DNA of 64,000 nucleotides from Roseinatronobacter sp. S2 (GCF_029581395.1 NZ_CP121115.1:496001-560000); one strand, 5' to 3'; numbered from the stretch's first letter, positions 44,663 through 54,039 are shown. Numbers and translations: made by a program. The notes: a model not told the origin generated them from the sequence alone.

Positions 44663-45601
44663 ATGACAACGCTTATTTCACGCCCCTGGATCTGGTCATG
44701 GCTTGCCGCCGGTGGCGCATTCATGCTGACGATGCTGCTGACCGAAGGGCGCGGCGCGGGCGAGCTTGCTTATGCCGCGCTGTCGTTCGGGGCCTTTGCC
44801 GCCATTGTCGGGCTGGGCCAGATGATGGTGATCACGCTGGGTCCGGGCAATGTTGATCTGTCGATCCCTGCTGTGATGACGCTGTCGGGCACGCTTGCGC
44901 TAAAGGCCATGGGGTCTGTTCCGGGCCTTGAGCTTTGGGGTCTGGGTGTCGCGGTCGCGGTCGGGCTGGGGGCGGGCGGGGCCAATTTCGCACTGATCTA
45001 TCTGCTGCGTCTGCCGCCCATTATCGCCACGCTGGCTGCATCGCTGGTGTATCAGTCCGTTGCGATCTGGTCGAACCGGGGGCTGCGCGTCCGCCCGCCC
45101 GAAGCGCTTGCCGATTTCGCCACGGGCCGCGCCTTGGGCATTCCTAATGTCGCACTGGTCGGGCTGGTGCTGGCGGTCGTGGTCTGGGTGGTGCTGGAAG
45201 GCAGCATCTGGGGGCGCTGGCTGCTGGCATCGGGGCAGAACATGCGCGCAGCGCGGCTGGCCGGTGTTCCGGTGCAGCTGGTGCGCGCCGTCACTTACCT
45301 TACTGTTTCGGTTCTGGCGGCAGTGGCGGGCTATCTGCTGGCCAGCTTTTCAGGTGGCGCATCACTGAATATGGGGCAGGAATATCTGTTGATGTCCATC
45401 GCGGTGGTGGTCATCGGGGGCACATCGATTGCCGGGGGCAATTCCAATGTTCCCGGTGTCTGGGGGGGCGCGCTGTTCATGTTCCTTGTTGTGTCGATGC
45501 TGAATTCCTATGGCTTCGGCGCGGGCGTGCGGCTGGTTCTGACTGGCTCTATCATCATCGGCATTGTCATTGTTGCCAGCACGCGGAGGGCGCGCCCATG
45601 A
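44663..45601 (+). CDS. Sugar ABC transporter permease (RbsC-like, second)
   Basis: 312 residues with multiple membrane segments and family motifs GPGNVDLSIPAVMTLSGTLA and VIGGTSIAGGNSNVPGVWGG. It begins 8 bases after the first permease and overlaps the lactonase start by 4 bp. Two different RbsC-type permeases suggest a heterodimeric channel, as in some rhamnose or autoinducer-type systems. Confidence 0.93.
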   Translation: MTTLISRPWIWSWLAAGGAFMLTMLLTEGRGAGELAYAALSFGAFAAIVGLGQMMVITLGPGNVDLSIPAVMTLSGTLALKAMGSVPGLELWGLGVAVAVGLGAGGANFALIYLLRLPPIIATLAASLVYQSVAIWSNRGLRVRPPEALADFATGRALGIPNVALVGLVLAVVVWVVLEGSIWGRWLLASGQNMRAARLAGVPVQLVRAVTYLTVSVLAAVAGYLLASFSGGASLNMGQEYLLMSIAVVVIGGTSIAGGNSNVPGVWGGALFMFLVVSMLNSYGFGAGVRLVLTGSIIIGIVIVASTRRARP

Positions 45602-46530
45602 TCTCGACACCGCCGCATCTGGAAATCCATGACAATGCCTTTGCTTCGCTTGTCCACCCCATGTCGCAACTGGAACGGATTGCCACCGGTTTCACCTGGG
45701 TTGAAGGGCCGGTCTGGTTTGGTGATCACGGCTGCCTGTTGTTTTCCGACATCCCGTCCCAGCGGATACTGCGCTGGTCGCCCGATGGGGTGGCACTGTT
45801 CCGGCAGGGGTCGGGGTTCAACAATGGCAACACGCGCGACCGGCAGGGGCGGCTGGTCGGCTGTCGCCACGGGCCCCGCGATGTTGCCCGCACCGAGCAT
45901 GATGGCAGCCTGACCGTGCTGGCATCCGCGTATCAGGGGCGGCGGCTGAATTCGCCCAATGATGTGGTTGTCAGTTCGGACGGCGCAGTGTGGTTCACCG
46001 ATCCGACCTATGGAATCGATTCCAATTTTGAGGGGCGGCGCTGCGATCCCGAACAGGACGCGCGGCATGTGTTCCGCATTGATCCCGAAACCGGCATCAC
46101 CGCGCCGGTTGTGTCGGATTTTGTGCAGCCGAACGGGCTGTGTTTTTCGCCCGACGAAACCCGCCTTTATATTGCCGAAAGCGGGTCGAGCCATGATGAC
46201 AGCGTGGCATCCGTGATCCGCCAGTTTGATGTCGCTGGCAGCACGCTGACTGATGCAGGCGTTTTTGCCCATATTGACCACGGCCTGCCCGATGGCATCC
46301 GCACCGATGAAGCGGGAAACCTGTGGTCATCGGCAGCAGACGGTGTGCATTGCTTCGCGCCCGATGGCCGCCTTCTGGGCAAGATACTGGTGCCAGAGGT
46401 GGTGGCGAACCTGTGTTTCGGCGGGCCTGACGGTCACCGGCTGTTCATTACCGCAACAACATCGGTTTATTGCATATTCGTGGACATAAAGGGCGCCGAA
46501 CCCTGGACACAGGGCGCAGGGCCCATGTGA
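45598..46530 (+). CDS. SMP-30/gluconolactonase family protein
   Basis: 310 residues, six-bladed propeller lactonase. Metal-binding positions are visible in WVEGPVWF (Glu), LNSPNDVVVSSDGAVWFTDP (Asn, Asp) and DHGLPDGIRTDEAGNLW (Asp). It hydrolyses a sugar-derived lactone to the aldonic acid. The start overlaps the last permease stop (ATGA) after a GGAGGG, so it is the fifth gene of the transporter operon. This suggests the imported sugar is oxidised to a lactone, but the dehydrogenase and later enzymes are not in this window. Confidence 0.9.
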   Translation: MISTPPHLEIHDNAFASLVHPMSQLERIATGFTWVEGPVWFGDHGCLLFSDIPSQRILRWSPDGVALFRQGSGFNNGNTRDRQGRLVGCRHGPRDVARTEHDGSLTVLASAYQGRRLNSPNDVVVSSDGAVWFTDPTYGIDSNFEGRRCDPEQDARHVFRIDPETGITAPVVSDFVQPNGLCFSPDETRLYIAESGSSHDDSVASVIRQFDVAGSTLTDAGVFAHIDHGLPDGIRTDEAGNLWSSAADGVHCFAPDGRLLGKILVPEVVANLCFGGPDGHRLFITATTSVYCIFVDIKGAEPWTQGAGPM

Positions 46531-46682
46531 CGGCCGCCGCGCGGACCTAATGCCACGGGGCAGGTTTCGTGTGTATTGTCACAGGGGTGATACTGAAATC
46601 ATGGCAGGGCGGGCCACTGACGCTGCCTTCATATCTGTATCAGGATTGAAAATGGCGAACACAAACATCTTTTAGCAGTATG

Positions 46683-47786
46683 TTAACGGATACGCTGGCC
46701 GTCCGCGGCGAAGATGCGCAAATACCGCGTGTCAACGCGAAGCGGTGTGCGATGACCCGCAGGCAATTTCAGACCGCGCGGCGCTTCCAGCGTGCAGGCA
46801 AGACCGTTGCCGGTTGTGCCGTAGCAATAGGAACTACCGCCCAGATATTCAGTGAATTCCACATCGAAAACAAGCGCGTGCGGATCAGCCCCGTTGTCCC
46901 CTATTTCAAAATGCTCCGGACGCACGCCAAGCGTAATTTTCGTACCGATGGCGGGCGGTTGGGTCAGGGGGGGCGCCGCGATCCTGCTGTCCCCCACTGC
47001 GATCTGACCATTTTCCGCCATCACGGCGGGAAAGAAATTCATCGCGGGCGACCCTATGAAGCCAGCCACAAAGGCATTATCGGGGTCTTCATAAAGATCA
47101 GCAGGCGCGCCGATTTGTTCCACTTTGCCGGCGCGCAGAACGACAATCTTGTCGGCCAGCGTCATGGCTTCTGTCTGGTCATGGGTTACATAGATCATGG
47201 TGATCCCCAGTTCCCGGTGCAGGCGCGTGATTTCAAGGCGCATGCCGACGCGAAGTTCGGCATCCAGATTGGACAGCGGCTCGTCAAACAGGAACACATC
47301 GGGGTTGCGCACGATGGCGCGCCCAATGGCCACGCGCTGGCGCTGACCGCCCGAAAGCTGGCCGGGTTTGCGGTCCAGATAGTCTGTCAGCTTCAGCACG
47401 GCGGCTGCATCACTGACCTTTTGTGCAATTTCGGCCTTGGGCCATCCGGCTGCTTTCAGTCCGAAGCCCATATTCTGCGCCACGCTCATATGTGGATAAA
47501 GCGCGTAGGTCTGAAACACCATCGCGATGCCCCGGTCGGATGGGTCTTTTTCGGTCACGTCCTCATTGCCGATGAACACATCCCCTGCTGTTACATCTTC
47601 CAGCCCCGCAATAAGGCGCAGCAAGGTTGATTTTCCGCACCCCGACGGGCCGACAAAGACAACAAATTCGCCCGGTGCGATCTGAAGGTTGATGTCACGA
47701 AGAACTTCCACTGCGCCGAAGGATTTGTGCAGCCGTTTCAGGGTGACTCCAGCGGCGCGACCTGCGCTGACTTTTGGCATTTTCAT
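46683..47786 (-). CDS. ugpC: ABC transporter ATP-binding protein, UgpC/MalK type
   Basis: 367 residues from the ATG at 47786, spaced well from GAAGGA. An ATG 9 bases earlier overlaps the GH127 stop (ATGA) and is also possible. Walker A GPSGCGKST, signature LSGGQRQRVAIGRAI, Walker B VFLFDEPLSNLD and H-loop VTHDQTEAM are present. A C-terminal OB-fold regulatory region follows (GVRPEHFEIG). It powers the MalFG-type permeases of this operon and is its last gene, convergent with the SMP-30 gene. Confidence 0.94.
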   Translation of the reverse strand: MKMPKVSAGRAAGVTLKRLHKSFGAVEVLRDINLQIAPGEFVVFVGPSGCGKSTLLRLIAGLEDVTAGDVFIGNEDVTEKDPSDRGIAMVFQTYALYPHMSVAQNMGFGLKAAGWPKAEIAQKVSDAAAVLKLTDYLDRKPGQLSGGQRQRVAIGRAIVRNPDVFLFDEPLSNLDAELRVGMRLEITRLHRELGITMIYVTHDQTEAMTLADKIVVLRAGKVEQIGAPADLYEDPDNAFVAGFIGSPAMNFFPAVMAENGQIAVGDSRIAAPPLTQPPAIGTKITLGVRPEHFEIGDNGADPHALVFDVEFTEYLGGSSYCYGTTGNGLACTLEAPRGLKLPAGHRTPLRVDTRYLRIFAADGQRIR

Positions 47787-47791
47787 GGCAT

Positions 47792-49705
47792 TCATCCTTC
47801 CCGTCGTATCCAGGTCAGCATGGCACCCGGTGCGCGATTGTCCCACAGATAATAGGGAATTGCCGTCAGCGTTGCAGGGGACCGCGCGGGTGGTGCGCTG
47901 TCATACAACGCCTGAGACACAGTCCCTTCGCGTAAGACTGACGCGCCCAGCCGGACAATTCCGCCCAGATCGCCGGAGGGTTCGGCGGTCAGGGGTGCGT
48001 CATCGGCAAGGATCAGGCTGTTCAGGTCGGGGCCATTATCTGCCTCTTCAATGCAATAGGCAAAAGGTCCGTGCATAAGCGCGACGCGCCCCTGATTCAT
48101 GGTCACACGCGGATGGGCGAAAACCCTGCGCGGCGACAGATCAAGTGTCAGCACAACCTGATCCCCCGCCTGCCATCTTCGCTGTATGCGGATATACCCT
48201 GCGCGTGGCGCGGTTGCTGCGGGGTCGCCATTGACCGTAACTGTGGCCGTCCTTGCCCAGCCGGGTATGCGCAGCGACAGCGCGAAATCAAGCGGGCGGT
48301 CCGTCTGCATGCTGATCAGAATGGTGCCGTCATTGGGATAGTCTGTCACCTGCTCCAGCGTCACATTGCCCCCGGCCAGCGCGATTTCGGCGCGGCTGGA
48401 ATTATATAGATGCACCGCGATTTCACTGTCTGAAACACCGTAGAAATATGACCCGATCGATGCCACCAGTCGCGAGATATTGGGCGGGCAGCAGGGGCAG
48501 CGGTGCCATGTCCAGCGGTGATGATCGCCCAGACTTTCCAGCGGGTTGTCGTAGAAGAATTTGGTCCCGTCCAGTGACAGGCCAGACAGCGCATTGTTGT
48601 AAAGTGCCTGTTCCATGATGTCGGCAAACCGCCCGTCCGGCCCGCGCCCCAGCATGCGGCTGGCCCAGAAGACCAGCGCGACTGCGGCACAGGTTTCGGC
48701 ATAGGCGGTGGCATTCGGCAGGTCATAATCGAAGGTCAGCCCTTCATTCTGCGCCGAGGGGCCAAACCCGCCATGGATATACAGGTTGCGATCCACCAGA
48801 TGCGACCACAGTTTTTCCAGCGGTTCGGTCAGTGTGTCATCGCCAAATTCAGTCGCGACATCTGCCATACCCGCATAAAGATAGGCCGCGCGCACCGCAT
48901 GGCCCACCACCCGGTCCTGTTCGCGCACGGGCTTGTGGGCCTGACAATATTCCAGCGTGCCGAAATAAAACCCGCCTTCCCCCTCGCCGCGCGCCTGCGC
49001 TTCGTGCTCGAAATAGTTGGGCGACTGGCCGCGCTGATCGACAAAAAATTTCGCCAGATCAAGATAGCGTTGGTCGCCGGTGACCCGACCCAGTTTCACC
49101 AGGGCCAGTTCCAGTTCCGGGTGACCGGGATAGCCCTTGCGCTGCCCGTCACCGGGGCCGAAGACCTGCGCGATATGGTCGGCGTAGCGGCACATGATAT
49201 CCAGAAACCGGCGCTTGCCCGTCGCATGGAAATAGGCGACCGCCCCTTCAATCAGATGGCCTGCATTATACAATTCATGCCGGTCGCGCAGGTTGGTCCA
49301 GCGCTGGCCCGGTTCGATGCGGATATACCAGGAATTCAGATAGCCATCTTCCATCTGCAACCGGCCATAGGCGTCGATCACCTGATCCACCATTGCTTCC
49401 AGTTCGGGGTCGGGGCAGTGGTTCAGCGCATAGGCGGCGGTTTCAATGGATTTGCCGAAATCGCTGTCCCAGAACATCTGGGTGGTAACAGTATTGCCAT
49501 GCTGAAAGGGGATAACCAGACCGGGGTTCGGACGGTCTGGATCCACCTGATCAAGCATCCGTGCCTCGATACAGCGATCAAACAGCGTGCGCGCGGTGAC
49601 AGCGCATATGGTGTTGATCCGCGGGCCGAAGAAGCCGCCGACATGGACCTTGTCAACCGACAGGGGCCGGAATTTTGCGTGGGCGGTGGGGGTATGTTCG
49701 TTCAT
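47792..49705 (-). CDS. Glycoside hydrolase family 127, beta-L-arabinofuranosidase-like
   Basis: 637 residues, the usual GH127 length. The pattern matches HypBA1-type enzymes: the ETCAAVALVFWASRML segment and HRCPCCPPNISRL supply the Glu and the Cys cluster that binds zinc and includes the catalytic Cys nucleophile. HELYNAGHLIEGAVAYFHAT is also typical. It removes beta-L-arabinofuranose from short oligosaccharides such as plant hydroxyproline-linked arabinans. No signal peptide is visible, so it probably acts in the cytoplasm on imported oligosaccharides. The gene sits between the second permease and the ATPase genes of a sugar importer. Confidence 0.9.
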   Translation of the reverse strand: MNEHTPTAHAKFRPLSVDKVHVGGFFGPRINTICAVTARTLFDRCIEARMLDQVDPDRPNPGLVIPFQHGNTVTTQMFWDSDFGKSIETAAYALNHCPDPELEAMVDQVIDAYGRLQMEDGYLNSWYIRIEPGQRWTNLRDRHELYNAGHLIEGAVAYFHATGKRRFLDIMCRYADHIAQVFGPGDGQRKGYPGHPELELALVKLGRVTGDQRYLDLAKFFVDQRGQSPNYFEHEAQARGEGEGGFYFGTLEYCQAHKPVREQDRVVGHAVRAAYLYAGMADVATEFGDDTLTEPLEKLWSHLVDRNLYIHGGFGPSAQNEGLTFDYDLPNATAYAETCAAVALVFWASRMLGRGPDGRFADIMEQALYNNALSGLSLDGTKFFYDNPLESLGDHHRWTWHRCPCCPPNISRLVASIGSYFYGVSDSEIAVHLYNSSRAEIALAGGNVTLEQVTDYPNDGTILISMQTDRPLDFALSLRIPGWARTATVTVNGDPAATAPRAGYIRIQRRWQAGDQVVLTLDLSPRRVFAHPRVTMNQGRVALMHGPFAYCIEEADNGPDLNSLILADDAPLTAEPSGDLGGIVRLGASVLREGTVSQALYDSAPPARSPATLTAIPYYLWDNRAPGAMLTWIRREG

Positions 49706-49730
49706 GGGAAACCTTTTGGAAAACAGCTGC

Positions 49731-50612
49731 TCACTTCACCGCGCCAGCCGTCAGGCCACGGATGTAGGAGCGTTGGAGGATAAGAAAAAGGACAAGACAG
49801 GGGATCATCATGACCGTCACGCCCGCCTGCACCGCGCCCCAGTCAACAGCGCCGTAGCGCCCGTAGCGCACCGCCGTCATCAGCACCGGCAGGGTGAACT
49901 TGTCCTGATCCGACAGCAGCACAAGGGCGGCCAGAAATTCGTTCCACGCATTCAGGAAGGCAAACAGGCCAGACGTTACCATGCCCGGAACCACCAGTGG
50001 CACCATCACCTGCCACAGCAGGCGCATGCCCTTGATGCCATCCATACGGGCCGCTTCCTCGATTTCCTTGGGCACTGCGTCAAAGGCGTTCTTCATCATG
50101 AAGACAGAAAAGGGCAGTTGTAGTGTGGTATAGACAAGGATCAGCCCAAGATGCGAGTTTTGCAGCCCCATCCGCGCCAGCAACAAAAACAGCGGCGTCA
50201 GGATCGACTGAAACGGGATCATGATCGTGGACAGGATCAGCACAAAAGCCAGCGGTTTAAGCGGGAAGCGGTAGCGCGAAAACCCGTAGCCTGCCAACAA
50301 GGCCACAGCGATGGTCAGCACGGCTGTGCCAATCGCGACAATCGCTGAATTGGCGGTGTAATGCAGGATCGACTGTCCGAAATTTTCCAGCCGGACATAA
50401 TTGTCCAGCGTGAAATTATCGGTGGGCCATGGTGGCAGGGGCGGGCGCAGCGACATTGCCGTGGGCCGGAAACTGGCCATTGCAACCCAGAAGATGGGCG
50501 CAAGGAAGATCAGCGCGACCAGCACCGCCGTTACATGGAACACGATGCGGTGTCCCTTGATGCGCCCGCCGCGCGCGGTCGGCGCAGGGGTATAGGGGGC
50601 GGCCATGGTCAT
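49731..50612 (-). CDS. Carbohydrate ABC transporter permease (MalG/UgpE-like)
   Basis: 293 residues from the ATG at 50612, whose first base overlaps the preceding stop (TAATG), with AAGGGGG 7 bases upstream. About six membrane segments are seen, and the EAA loop lies in EIEEAARMDGIKGMRLLWQV. FILSTIMIPFQSILTPLFLL is typical of MalG-type proteins. It pairs with the MalF-type permease for oligosaccharide uptake. Confidence 0.93.
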   Translation of the reverse strand: MTMAAPYTPAPTARGGRIKGHRIVFHVTAVLVALIFLAPIFWVAMASFRPTAMSLRPPLPPWPTDNFTLDNYVRLENFGQSILHYTANSAIVAIGTAVLTIAVALLAGYGFSRYRFPLKPLAFVLILSTIMIPFQSILTPLFLLLARMGLQNSHLGLILVYTTLQLPFSVFMMKNAFDAVPKEIEEAARMDGIKGMRLLWQVMVPLVVPGMVTSGLFAFLNAWNEFLAALVLLSDQDKFTLPVLMTAVRYGRYGAVDWGAVQAGVTVMMIPCLVLFLILQRSYIRGLTAGAVK

Positions 50613-51535
50613 TATTTGTCCCCCTTGTCGCGCAGCAACCAAAGCTGGATCGCCGACAACACCATCAGGATGATCAGCAACACCACCGACAGCGCCGAGC
50701 CATAGCCCAGCCGGAAGGACACGAAGCTTTCATTGAAAATCTTGTAAACCGCCGTGATGGTTTGATTGCGCGGACCGCCATTCAGGATGATATAGAACTG
50801 GTCAAAAGCCAGCATTGACCCCGACACACACAGGATCAGTGCAAGGGCAAAAGGCTGGCGCACCAGCGGCATGGTGATCCAGCGGAAACGCTGAAACCAG
50901 CTTGCCCCATCAATGCGCGCGGCTTCCTGATAGTCAGAAGGGATAGATTGCAGCCCGCTCATCAGGATGACCATGTAGAACCCGGCCATTTTCCACACGA
51001 CCATGATCGTCACCGACCAGAAGGCCAAATCGAACCGTGCCAGCAGATTGACCCGCCCTTCGGTTATGCCCAGCATTTGTACCAGCGGTGAAAACAGGCC
51101 CGCATCTACATTGGCCAGCCATGCCCATAGCAGGGATGCGGATGCAAACCCCGTAACCACCGGCAGGAAATAGGCGGTGCGATACATGGTGATCGCGCGC
51201 CCCTCGGACTGGACCATCAGCGCCAGCGCCATGGCGACACCCATCAACCCGATGGTCGCAACGATGGTATAGATTACGGTAAAGCGCATGGCGTTCCAGA
51301 AACTGGTGTCCCCCCAAAGCCGCGTGTAGTTTGCAGTGCCAATCCAGCGCGGATTGCCCAGCAGCGGCCAGTCATGCAGCGACATCCACATAGTCATGCC
51401 CAAAGGCACCAGAAAGAACACTGCCACCAGCCCCAGCGCGGGCAGCACATAAACCAGCCCTTGCCAGTCGGTGCGGCGCGGCGCGCGCGGCGTGGGTGGG
51501 GCATCCGGGCTCGGATCGGGCACAGTGTTGGACAT
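50612..51535 (-). CDS. Sugar ABC transporter permease (MalF/UgpA-like)
   Basis: 307 residues from the ATG at 51535; a GTG directly before it is possible. An N-terminal membrane segment (GLVYVLPALGLVAVFFLVPL) and about five more follow. The EAA loop is DYQEAARIDGASWFQRFRWI. It lies between the binding-protein gene, across a 57-bp gap with a hairpin, and the second permease. Confidence 0.93.
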   Translation of the reverse strand: MSNTVPDPSPDAPPTPRAPRRTDWQGLVYVLPALGLVAVFFLVPLGMTMWMSLHDWPLLGNPRWIGTANYTRLWGDTSFWNAMRFTVIYTIVATIGLMGVAMALALMVQSEGRAITMYRTAYFLPVVTGFASASLLWAWLANVDAGLFSPLVQMLGITEGRVNLLARFDLAFWSVTIMVVWKMAGFYMVILMSGLQSIPSDYQEAARIDGASWFQRFRWITMPLVRQPFALALILCVSGSMLAFDQFYIILNGGPRNQTITAVYKIFNESFVSFRLGYGSALSVVLLIILMVLSAIQLWLLRDKGDK

Positions 51536-51561
51536 CACGGGGGATACTCCGGCAGGAAGGG

Positions 51562-51584
51562 TGGCGGGCCGGGGTGGCCCGCCA
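51562..51584 (-). promoter_or_regulatory. Intercistronic hairpin between binding protein and permease
   Basis: Perfect 9-bp stem TGGCGGGCC/GGCCCGCCA with a 5-base loop, 8 bases after the binding-protein stop. No T-run follows. This is the third binding-protein gene in the window with such a hairpin, probably to raise its mRNA level over the permeases. Confidence 0.65.
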
Positions 51585-51592
51585 GCATCCGG

Positions 51593-52858
51593 TCAGGGGG
51601 CGGCGTCGATGATCGCCTGCATTTCGGCCTGACCATCTGCGACGGCCTGCATCATCTCTTCTTCGCTCTGGGCGAAGAAGGCGCGGTTCAGCGTGGTGAT
51701 CCATGGCCCGTTGCGCGAATTGATGATGTCATTGAAGACGGTCGAATAGGGCGTGCGGCCATTCGCCATGGCTTCGGCCGAAACCAGATAGCGTTCGTCC
51801 AGCCCTTCGAACACCTGCCCGGCCAGATCGCCCCGGACAGGCACGGCACCGTTGGCCACCAGAATTTTCTGCCCTTCCAGCGAATAGGCGAATTCGATGA
51901 ACGCCTCGATTGCCGGGATCTTGCTGTCGTCGGTGCGCGCGGAGATGACGAAATTATCGCCGCCTGCAAAGCTGGAAAACTGGCCCGATTCCTGCCCCGG
52001 CAGGAAAGTGACGCCATAGTTCAGGTCGGGGTAGTTGTTGTTCAGCGCCCCGATGGCGAAAGACCCTGACGGTGAAATGCCGATATTGCCATTTGCAAAG
52101 GCGGCAAAGAAGTTGGAACCGCTGTCGGTCTGCGCCCCGGCAGGGACCAGATTGTCATTTGCCATGCCACGGTAAAACGCGATTGCGGCGACAACCTCGT
52201 CGGAATCGAGCGTTGCCGTGCGGCCATTATCGGCCAGAAGGTCGCCATCAGTCGCCCAGATCAAGGGCGCGAAGGTGAATATATTGCAACCCCCGCAATT
52301 GCCCGAGAAATAGAAACCATAGGTTTCAGCCCCCAGCGCGCTGACTGCTTCGGCATGCTCGCGGATCTCTGCCCATGTTTCAGGCCCTTTTTCGGGGTCC
52401 AGCCCTGCCTGCTCATACAGGTCCTTGTTCCACAAAAGGAAAGACGCGTCGCCTGAGAACGGCACGCCATAAATCTGGTCACCAACAGTGCCCACTGACA
52501 GATGCGCAGGCGACAATTCGTTAAAGTAGGGCAGGCTCTGCGCGAAATCTGTCAGATCACGCAACTGGCCTGCTTCGGCAAAGGCGGGCGTATAGATCAG
52601 GTCCAGCGACAAGGCGTCGGGGGCGGAACCGCCAGCGCTGGCAATGGCATAGCGCTGCACCAGCTCATCTACCGGAACGATCTGTAGGTTTACCTGATGC
52701 GCGCCCGCGGCATTGAACGCCTCGACCAGCGGCGGCATGAACTCCGATCCGTCTGAGCGCACCCAAAGTGAAAATGTCTCTGCCGCGGCGATCCCCGGCA
52801 CGAAACCCATGCCAAGGGTTGCAAGCGCGACCCCGTTTGTCAGTGTCCGAAAGTTCAT
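51593..52858 (-). CDS. Sugar ABC transporter substrate-binding protein (extracellular solute-binding family 1)
   Basis: 421 residues. The signal peptide ends near GIAAAETFSLWVRSDGSEF. SBP_bac_1 features include YGVPFSGDASFLLWNKDLYE and ANGNIGISPSGSFAIGALN. It binds an oligosaccharide or sugar in the periplasm for the MalFG-type permeases. It is the first gene of the minus-strand operon containing the GH127 enzyme. A LacI-type operator lies about 40 bp upstream of its start. Confidence 0.94.
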   Translation of the reverse strand: MNFRTLTNGVALATLGMGFVPGIAAAETFSLWVRSDGSEFMPPLVEAFNAAGAHQVNLQIVPVDELVQRYAIASAGGSAPDALSLDLIYTPAFAEAGQLRDLTDFAQSLPYFNELSPAHLSVGTVGDQIYGVPFSGDASFLLWNKDLYEQAGLDPEKGPETWAEIREHAEAVSALGAETYGFYFSGNCGGCNIFTFAPLIWATDGDLLADNGRTATLDSDEVVAAIAFYRGMANDNLVPAGAQTDSGSNFFAAFANGNIGISPSGSFAIGALNNNYPDLNYGVTFLPGQESGQFSSFAGGDNFVISARTDDSKIPAIEAFIEFAYSLEGQKILVANGAVPVRGDLAGQVFEGLDERYLVSAEAMANGRTPYSTVFNDIINSRNGPWITTLNRAFFAQSEEEMMQAVADGQAEMQAIIDAAP

Positions 52859-52896
52859 GTGTCTTCCTCCCTAATGGTGCCTCCCAAAGTTGAGAG

Positions 52897-52911
52897 AACG
52901 TTTGCGCAGTT
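52897..52911. promoter_or_regulatory. LacI-family operator upstream of the sugar-binding-protein gene
   Basis: AACGTTTGCGCAGTT, centred on the TTGCGCA palindrome common in LacI/GalR operators. It shares AACGTTTGCGCA exactly with the site before the lacI-type gene at 54040. Confidence 0.72.
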
Positions 52912-52946
52912 ACGACGAAAAGCCCCTCCGCTTTCCGATGAAATGA

Positions 52947-53972
52947 TCAGGCGGCGATGACTGTCTTATCAGCGCCGCATGACTGTCTGATAACAAGCTG
53001 GCTTGGGGTATGCGTCAGGCCGGGCGGAACCTCGCGCCCCTCAATCAGGTCGAGTAAGCACAGGCCTGCCTGCCGCCCCAGTTCCACAAGTCCCATGTCA
53101 ATGGTTGTCAGTGGCGGCCTGGTTGCCGCCGCGAAAATTTCCCAGTTGTCGAAACCCACGATGGCGACATCACCCGGCACAGACACGCCAAGATGCGTTA
53201 GCCCGTCGATCATGCCCCGTGCAATCTGGTCGTTGCCGCAAAATATTGCATCGGGGGCACATGCCGCCTGATTGCGGCCAAACAGGAGGCGCGCAATGTC
53301 AAAGCCATGCTGCTCTGACCATGCCCCAAATATCACGTCGCCCCAAGGCGTTGCGTCATTGTCGGCCAATGTCCGGGCATAGCTTTCGGCGCGGATACAT
53401 GCGGCGGCAAAGGCTGCTGGCCCGGTAACATGGGCAATGCTACGTCGGCCCAGATCAAGCAGATGTTGCGTTGCAATGCGCGCCCCGCCCGCATCATCGG
53501 GGACAAAGGCGATGCCATCTTCATCGCAGGCTGACATGACGTGCACAGTCGGGATGCCCGATTTACGCAGGCTTTCGTGGGGCGCGCGGTCAATTCGTTT
53601 GCCTGCCAGAACCAAACCATCAACCTGCCTGTCCTCCAGCGCCTGAAGGTTGATGCGGGCAAGCTCTGGGTCGTCCTGATAAGACGCCAGAAGGACTGAT
53701 ACACCGCGATCCACCGCTGCGCTGGACAGGCCGGACGCCACCGGCAAGGTGAAGCGGCCATAGGTGTCATTGGTCAGAAGGCCCAAAGTAAAGGAGCGCT
53801 TGCGCACCAGCCCCTGCGCGATCGAGTTGGGGCGATAGCTCAACGCTTTCGCGGCTTCCTGAACGCGGGCACGTGTTTCAGGGGCCATCCGCCCTTCGCC
53901 GTTCAGGGCGCGGGAAGCCGTGGTGACACTGACCCCCGAACGCAATGCAACATCGCGAATGGTAACCCGCAT
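52947..53972 (-). CDS. LacI-family transcriptional regulator
   Basis: 341 residues. The N-terminal helix-turn-helix is VTIRDVALRSGVSVTTASRA with hinge region ALSYRPNSIAQGLVRKRS, then a periplasmic-binding-like effector domain (about 60-335). It is the gene directly upstream of, and in the same direction as, the GH127 sugar importer operon. It almost certainly represses that operon until the sugar is present. A copy of the same operator sits before its own start, so autoregulation is likely. Confidence 0.94.
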   Translation of the reverse strand: MRVTIRDVALRSGVSVTTASRALNGEGRMAPETRARVQEAAKALSYRPNSIAQGLVRKRSFTLGLLTNDTYGRFTLPVASGLSSAAVDRGVSVLLASYQDDPELARINLQALEDRQVDGLVLAGKRIDRAPHESLRKSGIPTVHVMSACDEDGIAFVPDDAGGARIATQHLLDLGRRSIAHVTGPAAFAAACIRAESYARTLADNDATPWGDVIFGAWSEQHGFDIARLLFGRNQAACAPDAIFCGNDQIARGMIDGLTHLGVSVPGDVAIVGFDNWEIFAAATRPPLTTIDMGLVELGRQAGLCLLDLIEGREVPPGLTHTPSQLVIRQSCGADKTVIAA

Positions 53973-54039
53973 GGTGGCTCCTCCCGTCCATTACCCATTG
54001 AAATACCTGCCCTGTCGTACAGCATGCGGCACTTGGGAT

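Noticed and set aside
46680-47630. 316-codon plus-strand open frame
   Set aside because: Antisense to the UgpC-type ATPase and without recognisable domains.
48773-49783. 336-codon plus-strand open frame
   Set aside because: Antisense to the GH127 gene; no motif or ribosome-binding site.
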